Below, in pieces: positions 19,261 to 28,199 of a stretch of DNA of 55,413 nt. Location of the stretch: contig CAVWBO010000005.1 of NCBI GenBank assembly GCA_963753185.1, forward strand, positions 1 to 55,413, given 5' to 3'. Position 1 is the first letter of the stretch. The number at the start of each line of letters is the position of its first letter. The notes under the pieces are model-generated. The model worked only from the letters and a program-made list of their open reading frames with translations. It ran no database searches and was not told the DNA's origin. Made by a program: the position numbers and the translations under genes. This DNA comes from SZUA-442 sp963753185 (GTDB lineage: Bacteria; Actinomycetota; Acidimicrobiia; Spongiisociales; UBA5794).

Positions 19261-19710
19261 ATGAGTGATCCCGGGTTCCTGCGCAGAGTGATGCCGGCGG
19301 TGGTGCTGGCGGCTGCCGGTGGGATCTTCCTGTATCTGCTGCCGAGCGGGGCGGACAACGACGCCGACTCCGACGTGGGGGGTGGGACGCCGTCCGCCTC
19401 CACCTCACCGTCGCACAAGCCCTCCCACGGCTCCGCCTCCCAGGCGCCGCGGGTCATCCAGGGCGACGCGGTGAACTTCCAGTTCGGCACCGTCCAGGTC
19501 GAGGTGACCTTGGACGGCACGACCATCACCGACATCACGACGATCACCGCTCCCGGCGGCAGCTACCAGGCGTACACCGACCGGGCGATCCCCGAGATGA
19601 GGTCGAAGATCCTCGCGGCCCAGTCGACGCAGGTTGCGGCAGCGTCCGGCGCCACGTACACGTCCGAGGCCTACGCCCAGTCGGTCCAGTCCGCACTCGA
19701 CAGGTCCTGA
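19261..19710 (+). CDS. Membrane-anchored FMN-binding domain protein
   Basis: This 149-residue protein has an N-terminal membrane helix (VMPAVVLAAAGGIFLYLL), a Ser/Pro/His-rich linker and one FMN-binding domain. The flavinylation motif SGATYTSEAY near residue 130 fits the ApbE acceptor consensus (Thr after Gly-Ala). With the ferric reductase 6 bp upstream and apbE divergent, the protein probably passes electrons to an extracellular acceptor through covalently held FMN. Acceptor identity is not shown. Confidence 0.85.
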   Translation: MSDPGFLRRVMPAVVLAAAGGIFLYLLPSGADNDADSDVGGGTPSASTSPSHKPSHGSASQAPRVIQGDAVNFQFGTVQVEVTLDGTTITDITTITAPGGSYQAYTDRAIPEMRSKILAAQSTQVAAASGATYTSEAYAQSVQSALDRS

Positions 19711-19734
19711 CCGCCCCTGCGCCGTCTGACGCAG

Positions 19735-20169
19735 TCAGGCACCGGGCAGCGCGTCACGAAGAGCGGCCCGGGCGCATGCGGCGTCCTGTTCGCTGGTGCC
19801 CCCGCTGACGCCGATCGCCCCGGCAAGTGCCCCGTCGTCGAAGATCGGGAACCCTCCCGCGTAGACGACGATCCGCCCATGCTCGGTCGAGGTCAGGCCC
19901 CAGTCGGGCCCTCCGGGCTGGGACGACTCGTGCAGGTCGCCGGACGGCATCTGCCACAGGGCGGAGGTGTAGGCCTTGTCCACCGCGAGGCGCATCGCAC
20001 CCAGTGGTGCATCGTCCATCCGTGCCGAAGCGACGAGGTTGCCCGCGCCGTCCGAGACGGCGACGGCCACCGGGACGCCACTCGCGGCGCCGTGCTCGAG
20101 CGCCGCCTCGACCAGCCGCAGGGCGGACGCGACGGTGATCTGTGGGCGGTGGGTGAAGGATGACGTCAC
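19735..20169 (-). CDS. GlcG/HbpS-family protein
   Basis: This 144-residue protein has the GlcG/HbpS fold, whose members bind haem or cobalamin or act as accessory factors. GTG at 20169 has GGAGG 7 bp upstream. Family features are VPVAVAVSDGAGNLVASARM, DKAYTSALW, RIVVYAGGFPIF and GAIGVSGGTSEQD. It converges with the FMN-binding gene; a haem link to the reductase system is possible but only suggested by position. Confidence 0.8.
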   Translation of the reverse strand: MTSSFTHRPQITVASALRLVEAALEHGAASGVPVAVAVSDGAGNLVASARMDDAPLGAMRLAVDKAYTSALWQMPSGDLHESSQPGGPDWGLTSTEHGRIVVYAGGFPIFDDGALAGAIGVSGGTSEQDAACARAALRDALPGA

Positions 20170-20250
20170 AGCAGGCCTCCGATGACGGGCGGGCGCTCGA
20201 CAGGCTATCGAGCGCTGCCCGTGACCCGGTCCGAGTGGTGTGATGAGGGG

Positions 20251-20544
20251 GTGTTCGTGCGCGTCTGGGAGTACCGCGTCCGTCCGGAGTGTGTCGATGC
20301 CTTCGAACAGGCCTACGGCGCGGAGGGCGACTGGGCGCAGCTCTTCGGTCGCGAACCAGGGTTCATCGGGACTGCCTTGTTCCGGGACACGTCGAACGCT
20401 CTCACCTTCCTGACGGTCGACCGCTGGCTGGATGAGGAGAGCTGGACGCGGTTCCTCGCTCGACGCCGTGACGAGTACGACGCATTGGACGCACGCTGCG
20501 AAGAGCTCACCGACGTGGAGAGCAACGTGCTCTCAGAGCGCTGA
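20251..20544 (+). CDS. Antibiotic biosynthesis monooxygenase (ABM) domain protein
   Basis: This small dimeric alpha+beta barrel protein has about 97 residues. The ABM pattern is VRVWEYRVRPECVDAFEQAY, PGFIGTALFRD and FLTVDRWLDEESWTRFL. The start is a GTG at 20251 or 20257; an upstream ATG at 20182 is open but would place the gene inside the promoter region of the divergent HbpS-like gene. Many members degrade haem or quinones; no substrate is evident here. Confidence 0.7.
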   Translation: MFVRVWEYRVRPECVDAFEQAYGAEGDWAQLFGREPGFIGTALFRDTSNALTFLTVDRWLDEESWTRFLARRRDEYDALDARCEELTDVESNVLSER

Positions 20545-20548
20545 CTGC

Positions 20549-21208
20549 CTAGGCGACGGTCGATGGTGTCCGCCGCGCCACGCGCAGCATGCCGATGACG
20601 GCGCCGATGAGCCACAGGGCGAGGGCCACTGACGCCATGCCTCCGCTCCAGAAACCGAACAGGCAGAGCACGGCGACGGCGTAGGAGACCCAGATGGCCC
20701 ACGTCGACAGGGCGTTGGCCTGCTGGGCGATCCGGCTCGTCACCGCGACCAGCACCGCGCCGCCAGTCAGCCCGGTGAAGGCCACGATGAGCCCCGCGAT
20801 GCCGAGGAGGCGGACGGTGTCCGGGTCGGCGGTGAACCCGTCCGCCCAGGCCGTGACCACCGCGCTCGACACGTCGAACGACACCCCGGTGATCATCAGC
20901 CCGCCGAGGAGCGCTGCTGCCGGCACGATCGCGTGCACGAGCGGGTCACCGCCGGAGACCCGGTCCAGCACCCGCCGCAGCCCGACGGCGAACCAGAGCA
21001 GCAGCGCGACACCCGCGCTCAGCACCGGCAGCCCGATGCCGGCGGCGAGCTGCCTCCAGCCGTCGTCGAGCCGGTCGAGGATGACGGCGTCCGACATGCT
21101 TGGATCATCGACGCCGACCAGGGCGTCCAAGGCAACCGCAGCGGTGAGCAGCACGACAGACACCGCACCCGCCCATCCCGCGCGCTGAAGAGCCCGTGAT
21201 TCCTCCAT
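20549..21208 (-). CDS. Hypothetical integral membrane protein
   Basis: This protein of 219 residues has about six membrane helices, such as GWAGAVSVVLLTAAVALDAL, LLGIAGLIVAFTGLTGGAVL and AVLCLFGFWSGGMASVALAL. The ATG at 21208 is preceded by GGGAGG. No family motif is recognised. It converges on the ABM gene with only four bases between the stops. Confidence 0.65.
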   Translation of the reverse strand: MEESRALQRAGWAGAVSVVLLTAAVALDALVGVDDPSMSDAVILDRLDDGWRQLAAGIGLPVLSAGVALLLWFAVGLRRVLDRVSGGDPLVHAIVPAAALLGGLMITGVSFDVSSAVVTAWADGFTADPDTVRLLGIAGLIVAFTGLTGGAVLVAVTSRIAQQANALSTWAIWVSYAVAVLCLFGFWSGGMASVALALWLIGAVIGMLRVARRTPSTVA

Positions 21209-21427
21209 GCCGCCTCCCGCGGTCGCGGCCACGGCGCGCTCTAGGTGCTGCGGGCACGAAGGTTCGGACCGCTCCGCGTGGTGGCGGTTCGAAGCATGTA
21301 CCCGGAGCGGTGTCCCAGCAAGGCCCCTTCGGCGTTGGGCCGTTCGGGCGGTCCCCCCGGGTTCGCCTGCGCGGCCCGCGAGCGCCCGCCTACCCTCCGT
21401 GAGCATCAGTAGATTGAGGTGAGGGCT

Positions 21428-22000
21428 GTGCGCAAGATCGTGACCACGGTGGCCGTCGTGGGCCTGGTCGCGGCTGCCGTCATCGGTGCGTCAGCCTTCA
21501 CCCGCGCCGACACCCCCAATGACGGATGGCAGCCCATCAACGGCGTCTACGCGTTCCGCCAGCTGGCCTACGCGGTGCCCGGCCAGGAGTCCACGTACCT
21601 GCGCAGCGAGTGCTTCGCCACCGTCGAACCGATCCAGCAGGGAGTCGTGTGGCAGACCGGAGTCGTGAAGGTCTATCTGGGGGCGGCGATGGCCTGCAAC
21701 CGGGACGACCTGCGCTTCACCGATCGCGAGTGGACCCTCACCGTCACCTCTCAGAAGGCCGGTCTGGTGCTCAAGCAGTCGGACGCCACCCAGTACGACA
21801 CGCCCTGGCAGCCACAAGGGGGCACGGTCAGCCTGTTCCGGCAGTCCCTCCCGTGCCGTGCCGTCACCCCTGGCCCTGCGGGAAAGCTGGGCTGGGTCAA
21901 GGCGGAGCTGGAGGTCACGCTCGTCGACACCGAGGGGCGCGACTGGACCGCTGTCGCGACCGACTACGACGGAGTCATCTGTCGGCCGCACCGGCAGTGA
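21428..22000 (+). CDS. Secreted hypothetical protein
   Basis: The exported protein has about 190 residues. The GTG at 21428 (after GAGGTGAGG) or 21419 starts a Sec-type signal (IVTTVAVVGLVAAAVIGASAF). The mature part has conserved-looking cysteines in SECFATV, MACNRDD, LPCRAV and ICRPHRQ, suggesting two disulfides in a beta-rich fold. No homology recognised. A second secreted cysteine-containing protein follows convergently. Confidence 0.6.
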   Translation: MRKIVTTVAVVGLVAAAVIGASAFTRADTPNDGWQPINGVYAFRQLAYAVPGQESTYLRSECFATVEPIQQGVVWQTGVVKVYLGAAMACNRDDLRFTDREWTLTVTSQKAGLVLKQSDATQYDTPWQPQGGTVSLFRQSLPCRAVTPGPAGKLGWVKAELEVTLVDTEGRDWTAVATDYDGVICRPHRQ

Positions 22001-22012
22001 AGCCGCCAGCAC

Positions 22013-22482
22013 TCACCCCTGACGGACGTACCCGGTGGCGGGCACCTCGTTGAGGTTCGGCGAGTAGTCGTCGACGTACGACTCGGTCACCTTGACGGCA
22101 CCGCCGAGAGCCCTCAGGCAGGTCCGTGGGATCGTGCCGGTCCACACAGTCTTGTCGGCGTTGAAGCGCAGGCGCAGGTCGGCACAGTCGACCAGATTGG
22201 CGCCGCGCTCCAGGCTCGCCGCCCAGACATTGCCTGGGTAGCAGCCACCGTTGAGGGCGTACCGCGTCCCGTCCCGGTCCCGGAACTTCACGGACAGGTA
22301 CTTGATGGCACACGCGCCACCCGGCGCGTGGATCTTGAAGACAGGTTCTTCGCGGCGTTGTTCACGACCAGCTTCTGGTAGCTGCCGGTCCCGTTGACGC
22401 TCGTGGTCGCTGCCTGGGCAGCTGCCCCTCCGACCATCGTCACGGCCGCAGCCACGCAGAACCACAGAATGAGCTTGCGCAC
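22013..22482 (-). CDS. Secreted hypothetical protein, one frameshift
   Basis: The ATG at 22482 opens a signal peptide (LILWFCVAAAVTMVGGAAAQA). A frame change near 22340 is needed to continue into HAPGGACAIKYLSVKF, LNGGCYPGNVWAASL, NLVDCADLRLRF and PRTCLRALGGAVKV. Four cysteines recur as in the neighbouring secreted protein. The missing base is most simply a sequence error. Function unknown. Confidence 0.55.
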
Positions 22483-22510
22483 AGTCCCCCCTCAGGGTGT
22501 GTCGAGTGGG

Positions 22511-23300
22511 TCAAGAGTGGGGGTGCGACCGGCCGCCGTCAATGGTCTCGGCCGGTTGGTCCTCGCCCTTGGACAGGTCGGCGTGCCGCCAGTGCCCGTG
22601 GGTCTTGTACTCGGCCAGGTTGTGGACCTTCGGCAGCACGCCGCCGAAGACCACGTTGGTGGGCAGGATCACGAAGGAGGCGTCCGGCGTCTGGACGTAC
22701 TCGTCCACCAGAGCGGTGAACATCAGCGGCCCGGTCAGGCTCCCCCACGCTCCTGCCGCTGCCTTCCAAGAGGTTGCGACACCCACGCAGCAGGGCTTCC
22801 TTCATGAGTGCCGAGCCCGCGACCGCTCCGATGAAGCCGTTCGCAACCCGATGCTTGTTCGGCCGGATGACGAACACGTGGTCGACCCGCCAGCGCAGGA
22901 CGATCCGGCAGTGCGAGCAGTGCCTCGTGCTCGGCGTCGACGTACCAGCCGCCCCGCAGGCGCAGCTCCGCGTAGCGGTACAGGTCGGACCGGACTGCCG
23001 GGGTGGGGTGCAGCCTCGTAGGCACGGCTCCCCCTCTCGCCCGCGACCTCCCGTACGGCGTCCAAGCCCTTCTGGTAGTCAGCGACTTCGTGGTGCCCGC
23101 CCGGAAGCCCGACGGTCTCCCACGACGCGAACCACGGCTCCATCTCGTCCGGCGGAGGGGAGGGGTCCCAGAACTGCAGGACACGGGCAGGGATGGGTGC
23201 CGCGTCCCGGTGTCCCACTCCCCGCTCGCGGTACTCGAGGAGCAGAGGGAGCGATCGACGGATGCGGCGGGTGAGCCGTCGATACCTGTCCTCGTCATGC
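22511..23300 (-). CDS. DXD-type sugar transferase (OCH1/GT32-like), frameshifted
   Basis: The likely glycosyltransferase has about 260 residues. It begins with IPARVLQFWDPSPPPDEMEP, typical of the 'IP+xIHQxW' opening of GT32-like enzymes. The nucleotide-sugar site is RSDLYRYAELRLRGGWYVD with acidic residues in YVDAEHE (a DXD variant), and HNLAEYKTHGHWRHADL is near the C-terminus. At least two indels (near 22755 and 22920-22990) force frame changes and the exact start near 23300 is unclear. It probably decorates a cell-surface glycan, together with the RmlD-like gene upstream on the same strand. Confidence 0.65.
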
Positions 23301-24007
23301 TCGCGGTACGCGGTGCGCGCTCGCTGGGCAGCTGCCGGACGTCACTGAGCGCTTGGTCGGCCTCGGTGCGAGGGCTGTCTGCGTCGACCGTCAGTCCGTG
23401 CTTCGACGCCAGCGCAAGCCGCTCGGTGACCTCCGACTCCCCGGAGCACGTCCGAGAAGAGTCGGACGGTCTCGCCGTTGGTGAGGCGTTCCGCGAACCC
23501 AGCGGTTCCGCGGTCCATCTCGTCGAGGCCGTACATCAGTGAGGTGCGGACCGCCACGGCCGACGGGTCGATCTCGAGGACAGCAGCCTCGCCCTCGGCC
23601 TTCGAACGACCGTAGGCGTTGATTGGTGTCGGAGGGGCATCGTCGGTGTATGGACCGGCCGTGCCGTCGTGGAGGACGTCGGTGGACACGGCCACAAGGC
23701 GAGCCCCCACGGCGACCGCGGCCTCTGCCACATTGCGCGACCCTGTCACGTTCACCCGCCACATGGTGTCGTCGTCACCCTGGCCGGGGTTGATCGCAGC
23801 GGCATGGATGATCACCGACGGTCGGAGCGACACCACGGCAGTAAGCGTGGCATCACGGTCGGCGATATCGAACGCGATCGCTTCGGCTGACACGGCTCCA
23901 TCGGTGCTGCTGGCCGAGTGGACCGTTCCTTCGGTGCCAGCCCTTCTGACGAGCCGACGGCCGAGGTAGCCGGACGCACCAGTGATGAGGAAGGTCTGTG
24001 AAGGCAC
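23290..24007 (-). CDS. RmlD-like NAD-dependent sugar epimerase/reductase, frameshift near 3' end
   Basis: This is an extended SDR of the dTDP-4-dehydrorhamnose reductase type. The Rossmann loop is FLITGASGYLGRRLVRRAG, followed by VIIHAAAINP, VAVSTDVLHDGTAGPYTDD and the catalytic YGRSK in INAYGRSKAEGEAAVL. The GTG at 24007 (VPSQTF) or ATG at 24043 is the start. After about residue 200 the frame changes near 23440, continuing as EVTERLALASKHGL to around 23290, where the next gene overlaps. It may supply a deoxysugar for surface glycans. Confidence 0.7.
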
Positions 24008-24082
24008 GGCAACAGCGTACCGGCAGGTGACGAGTGGCAGCATGGCGGTGATCCCGGGTTCGCATGTGGCAGGCTTGCGTCC

Positions 24083-24634
24083 ATGCTTCAGGGATCCGCC
24101 TTCTCGGCGTTGGCGTTCAGTGGGCTTGCGTTGTGGTTCGGCGTGAGGATGATTCGTCGTCCCGAGCGGAGGATCGATGCGGTGATCTTTGGCCTCGTCG
24201 CGTCTACGTGATCGTCGTGATCGGGTCGACGATGTTCCCGATCCCGCTCGAGGGTGTGCGACCACCACCAGCGACCCGCATCAACCTGGTGCCGTTGCGT
24301 GGCCTGTTCCGGACGTCGGACATCAGCAGGGTTCAGGCCGTTCCCAACATCGTGTTGGGTGTCCCGTTCGGGTTTGGGGCGTTCTTCGTGCTGCGGACGG
24401 GCGACACCACGCAGCATTCTCGGGTTCGGTGCCGTGGTCTTCCTCAGCATCGAGGTCGCACAGGTCATCCTCACGCAGATTGCTCCAGCCGCACCTCGCA
24501 CCGGGGACATCAATGACCTGATGCTCAACACGCTCGGTGTTGCCATCGGTATCGGTCTGTTCCTGGGCTCGCCCGGATCATGCGACGAAAGGACGAGCAG
24601 GGAGAGCTCGGTTCGTCTGACGTCCTCGACATGA
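24083..24634 (+). CDS. VanZ-like membrane protein, two frameshifts
   Basis: This VanZ-family protein would have four to five helices. The ATG at 24083 starts MLQGSAFSALAFSGLALWFG. The family core is TRINLVPLRGLF, VPNIVLGVPFGFGAFFVL, FGAVVFLSIEVAQVILTQ and RTGDINDLMLNTLGVAIG. Indels near 24205 and 24415 move the frame. The family's role in teicoplanin resistance is documented for VanZ itself; most members are of unknown function at the envelope. It is divergent from the RmlD-like gene. Confidence 0.7.
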
Positions 24635-24696
24635 TTCGAGACGTCGTCGCCCCACGCACCAGCTGACGGTCGATGAGGGGTTTCTGGCCGTCAGGG

Positions 24697-25271
24697 TCAG
24701 GTGTCGGACGGGATCCAAACGATGATCTGGATGGACTCCGATGTCGAGGTGCCCCACTGGTCGACGGCGGTGGCGGTGATGACGGGCTGGGTGGCGTCGG
24801 ATCCTGGGTTGAGAGCCACGCCGTCCTCGAGTCGCCGGTGCCGAGGGAGCCCTCGGTGTTGGCGGTCCATCGGATCTCGAAGGTGTCACCGTTGAGGTCC
24901 TAGGCCGTCGCGGAGATCGTGAGGTAGGCGCCGAAGTCCGTTGCCTGGCGGCGTCGTAGGTGGCGACGTGGGCGGAGAGGGCGGCGGGCGCAGGGATGGT
25001 GACCGTGGGCGGGTGGTTGCCGGCCGGGATCGTCGTGGTCTGGGGATTCGTCGTCGTGGTGGCTCGGGTCGCGTCGTTGTCGTGGTGGTGATGGTCGCCT
25101 CGTCGTCGGGGAGGTCGACTACGCCGTCGAGGTCGTGGTCGTCGTGGATGCCGGTGAATCGGTCGTCGGTGTCACGGTGGAGGGGGTGGCGTCATCTGCG
25201 AGGGCGGCGGGTTCGGTTGGAAGTGCAGGCGGAGGCGGCACGAGGATGGCCGCGATAGAAGCGACACGCAC
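24697..25271 (-). pseudogene. Broken cell-surface protein with Thr-rich linker and Ig/cadherin-like domain
   Basis: No single open frame exists, but reading across frames on the minus strand gives a hydrophobic start (VRVASIAAILVPPPP), a Thr/Pro/Ser linker (TVTPTTDSPASTTTTTST) and a domain with AGNHPPTVTIPAPAALSAHV, DLNGDTFEIRWTANTEGSLG, ALNPGSDATQPVITATAVD and QWGTSTSESIQIIVWIP. This is the pattern of bacterial Ig/cadherin-type repeats. At least four frame changes and one in-frame stop (near 24900) are present. It could be sequence error or decay. It lies between the VanZ and LCP genes. Confidence 0.5.
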
Positions 25272-25321
25272 GGGTGCGTCTCGGACGTTGTCCGTAGCGT
25301 AGGTCGCCTTCGGCTATGCGG

Positions 25322-27428
25322 TCAGGTGCCGTCGTCGCAGATCCACGGATGGGCGTTCAGGATCCCATCCTGGAGGTCCGTCCACGTCTGCTGCTGGATC
25401 GGCTGGAGGTCGTATCCGAAGGTGACGCCGTCGGGTGTGTAGAGGCAGCCCTTCATGACCACGTTGGGGAGGGTCCCCTCGTTCTGGTTGTAGGGGCCGT
25501 GGCTCGGCACGATGCCGTTCGTCGACGTGTGGTTGGCATTGATGAAGTCCTGCGGCGTTGCCGTCGGCATGGGCCCCGTGTTGAGCGTGTAGACCGATGC
25601 GGCGAGGGTGATGAGCTCGTCGATCGACAGGTCGGTCGACACGAAACCGTCCATGATCGACAGCAGGTTCGGGATCTGGCCGATGCCGAGTGGCTTGATC
25701 GTCGCCAGCGCGGCCTTCATCATGCTGCCCTGGTTGAGCGTGCGGTCCGTGCCGCCGTGGGCCGAGTTCTGGCGCTCACGGGCCCACGAGATCGCCTCGG
25801 TGCCGTTGAGGAACGTGTCACCGACGGTACGGATCGCGACCGAGGGCTGGTACGGCACGAGGAACGGGAAGCCGCCGAAGGCATCGACGAGATCCGAGAA
25901 GCCGGGCTGGGCACCGGGGAGGAAGCTTCCCATGCCGGTGAGGAGGTAGCCCTCGATGGGGAGGCCGGTCTCCATCTGGAGTGCCTTCACCGTGTTGGAC
26001 GGGCCGCCGTCGACGGTCGTCTTGGCCACCCTCGTTTCACCGAACGGTGACTGGATGTAGGTCGAACGTGGGAACCCGACGATCGCACCGGACCCCGCCA
26101 CCGGGTTGGCGGCGTAGATGTGCAGCGAATCGGCGTTCGTGCGGTTCCGATCCGTCGGCCAGCTCGACCCTGACTGCTGCCAGTCGGTGCCGATGAGCGC
26201 GACATGGCGGACACCGCCGTAGTCGAGGGATCGTCCGAGGCCCGCCGGGTTCGCCCCGACGACACGCCACTCCCACCCGTTGTCCGTGACGGCCGAGCAG
26301 CGTGTCACCGTTGGATTGGACCACAGCGACGCCCTTGCCGTAGGCGGTGGAGGTGGTGGCGGAACCTGAGACGAGCTTGGTCTTCGGGAAGTCCTGGAGG
26401 CCGAAGAGCGTGTCACGGAGCCCTGAAGGCAGGTGCGGTGCGGACTGCTGGTCCTGGTAGAACGATTCGACGGCGTAGGACAGTTCGGCGGGTGCACCGG
26501 AGACGTTCACCTTCACGCCGCTGTCGAGGTTCCCGAAGAAGCCAGCGACCGGGATGTAGGAGGATTCGCCCCACTGGTAGAACTCGTCGGCGTTGCCCTG
26601 GGTGTTGGTGAATCGCATGTACACCGTGCGGTTGGACGGGCGGAACACGGCGGGGAAGTCCTCACCGGCGCCGGTCCAGTCACCTGCAATGAGGCGGTCA
26701 CCGGGGTCACCGAAGTAGAACTCGTAGTCCGCAACGCCCTGGGTGTTCGTGTTGCGGAAGTACATGAAGCCCGTGGATTCACGATGCAGCCCGACGGTGG
26801 TGATGCCGTTGCCGTTGAAATCGCCCGTGAAGGGCTTGTCGCCGGGATTCCCGAAGATGTACGAGTACTCGGCTTCACCGAGGCCCTTGTCGTCCGAGCC
26901 GAGCGTGTTGATCACATAGATCCGTTGCTCGGACGGCCGATACAGCGACAGCGTGTCGCACCCGTTGCCGTTGAAGTCGCCCGGTAGTGGGAAGTCACCG
27001 GGGTTCCCGAAGAAGAACTTGACGTTGGCGGGACCCTGCGTGTTCGAATTGCGCAGATACACGTAGCCGTCTGACTGGCGATACAGGCCTGGCGTGTCGG
27101 TGCCGTTGCAGTCCCAGTCACCCATGAACGGGTAGTCACCTGGGTTTCCGAAGTAGAAGGACGCAGGGTCGCCGTTGCGGGTACGAAGGTGCCATACGCC
27201 CTGGCTCGGGTCGACGAGCCCGACACCGTGTGCCCCTGCAGGCACCGATGCGGCAAAGAGCGGGGTGGGGATGATCGCTTCGAGTGATGCCGCCATGGCG
27301 GCGAGGTCGGTGGGCGGCGTTGCGTCTGCGGGGGTCTCGCGGTACCACGGAAGCGCGATCGTGAGTCCGGCAACCATGCCGAAAGAGATCCCGATGATGA
27401 GCATGGCTCGTATCAGCGTCGCCCGCAT
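25322..27428 (-). CDS. LytR-CpsA-Psr (LCP) enzyme with N-terminal FG-GAP-like repeat domain, one frameshift
   Basis: The C-terminal half is an LCP phosphotransferase, which attaches teichoic acid or polysaccharide to peptidoglycan outside the cell: VALIGTDWQQSGSSW, SLHIYAANP, GFPRSTYI, GGPSNTVKALQMETGLPI and RERQNSAHGGTDRTLNQG. The N-terminal half has a membrane anchor (IRAMLIIGISFGMVAGLTIA) and about five repeats of roughly 48 residues with the core FYFGNPGDYPFMGDWDCNG and RQSDGYVYLRNSNTQG, an FG-GAP-like propeller. The ATG at 27428 has AAGGGA upstream. One extra base near 26298 separates the two frames. Joined, about 700 residues, longer than ordinary LCP proteins. The fusion is unusual. 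Confidence 0.8.
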
Positions 27429-27574
27429 GACCGTCCCTTGTCGCTGTCGTCGTCCGCAGCGAGTATATGAGCCGAACCCTGTACGGCCCATGATCGCCAC
27501 CCAATTCCATCGGCCACCCCTGACCCCGACTTGACCATCGCTTCCTTCGAGATTTCGAACATTCTGTTGCTTCA

Positions 27575-27933
27575 GTCCTCCCTTCAGGGGGGACGGCAGA
27601 GGAGCGCAGCGACGATGCAGGGGGGTGTACTCCCTATCCCCCTGGCTCACTCTGTTCGCCCGTCCCCCTTGAAAGGGGGACTGTTCTTCTTCTTCTTCTT
27701 CTTCGGTCCTCCCTTGAGGGGGGACGGCGGAGGAGCGGAGCGACGATGCAGGGGGGTGTGCTCTCTATCCCCCTGGCTCACTGTGTTCGCCCGTCCCCCG
27801 TGAAAGGGGGACTGTTCTTCTTGTTTGGTCCTCCCTTGAGGGGGACGGCAGAGGAATGCAGTGACGATGCAGGGGGGTGTGCTCTCTCTCCCCCTGGCTC
27901 ACGGTGTTCGCCCGTCCCCCTTGAAAGGGGACT
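27575..27933 (+). repeat. R1 repeat, three tandem units
   Basis: Three units start at 27575, 27706 and 27828 (periods 131 and 122 bp). Each has a left hairpin (GTCCTCCCTTCAGGGGGGAC type), the tail GGCAGAGGAGCGCAGCGACG with ATGCAGGGGG, a spacer of about 12 bp, then CCCCCTGGCTCACTCTGTTC with GCCCGTC and a right hairpin (GTCCCCCTTGAAAGGGGGAC). A TTC run separates units 1 and 2. Left and right halves are imperfect inverted repeats of each other. Confidence 0.85.
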
Positions 27934-28199
27934 GATGTGCATGGTCGGCCCTCTCTGCGTCGCTTCGCTCCGCGCCTCTCCCGAACTCGAGTCGGCCTCT
28001 GCGTGGCCGCAGATCTCTGCCGATAGGTGGCGGGCACCGTGGGAGTCGGAGATGGACGACTGGGCGCCCGAGACCTTTGGGAGAGACGAAGCGGTGTTCG
28101 CTTCGCTCACTGGCTTTTTCCGCAGACTCGTATCCCGGGAACCGGAGGGGGACCGACAACGTCGAAGACTTACCGATGTCGACCGATAGGTTTCATTCC

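Noticed and set aside
27683..27705. TTC run as a phase-variation tract
   Set aside because: It lies between repeats outside any reading frame or obvious promoter.
27575..27933. CRISPR-like tandem repeats
   Set aside because: Units are 120-130 bp with hairpins at both ends and similar spacers, and no cas genes are present; this is not a CRISPR array.
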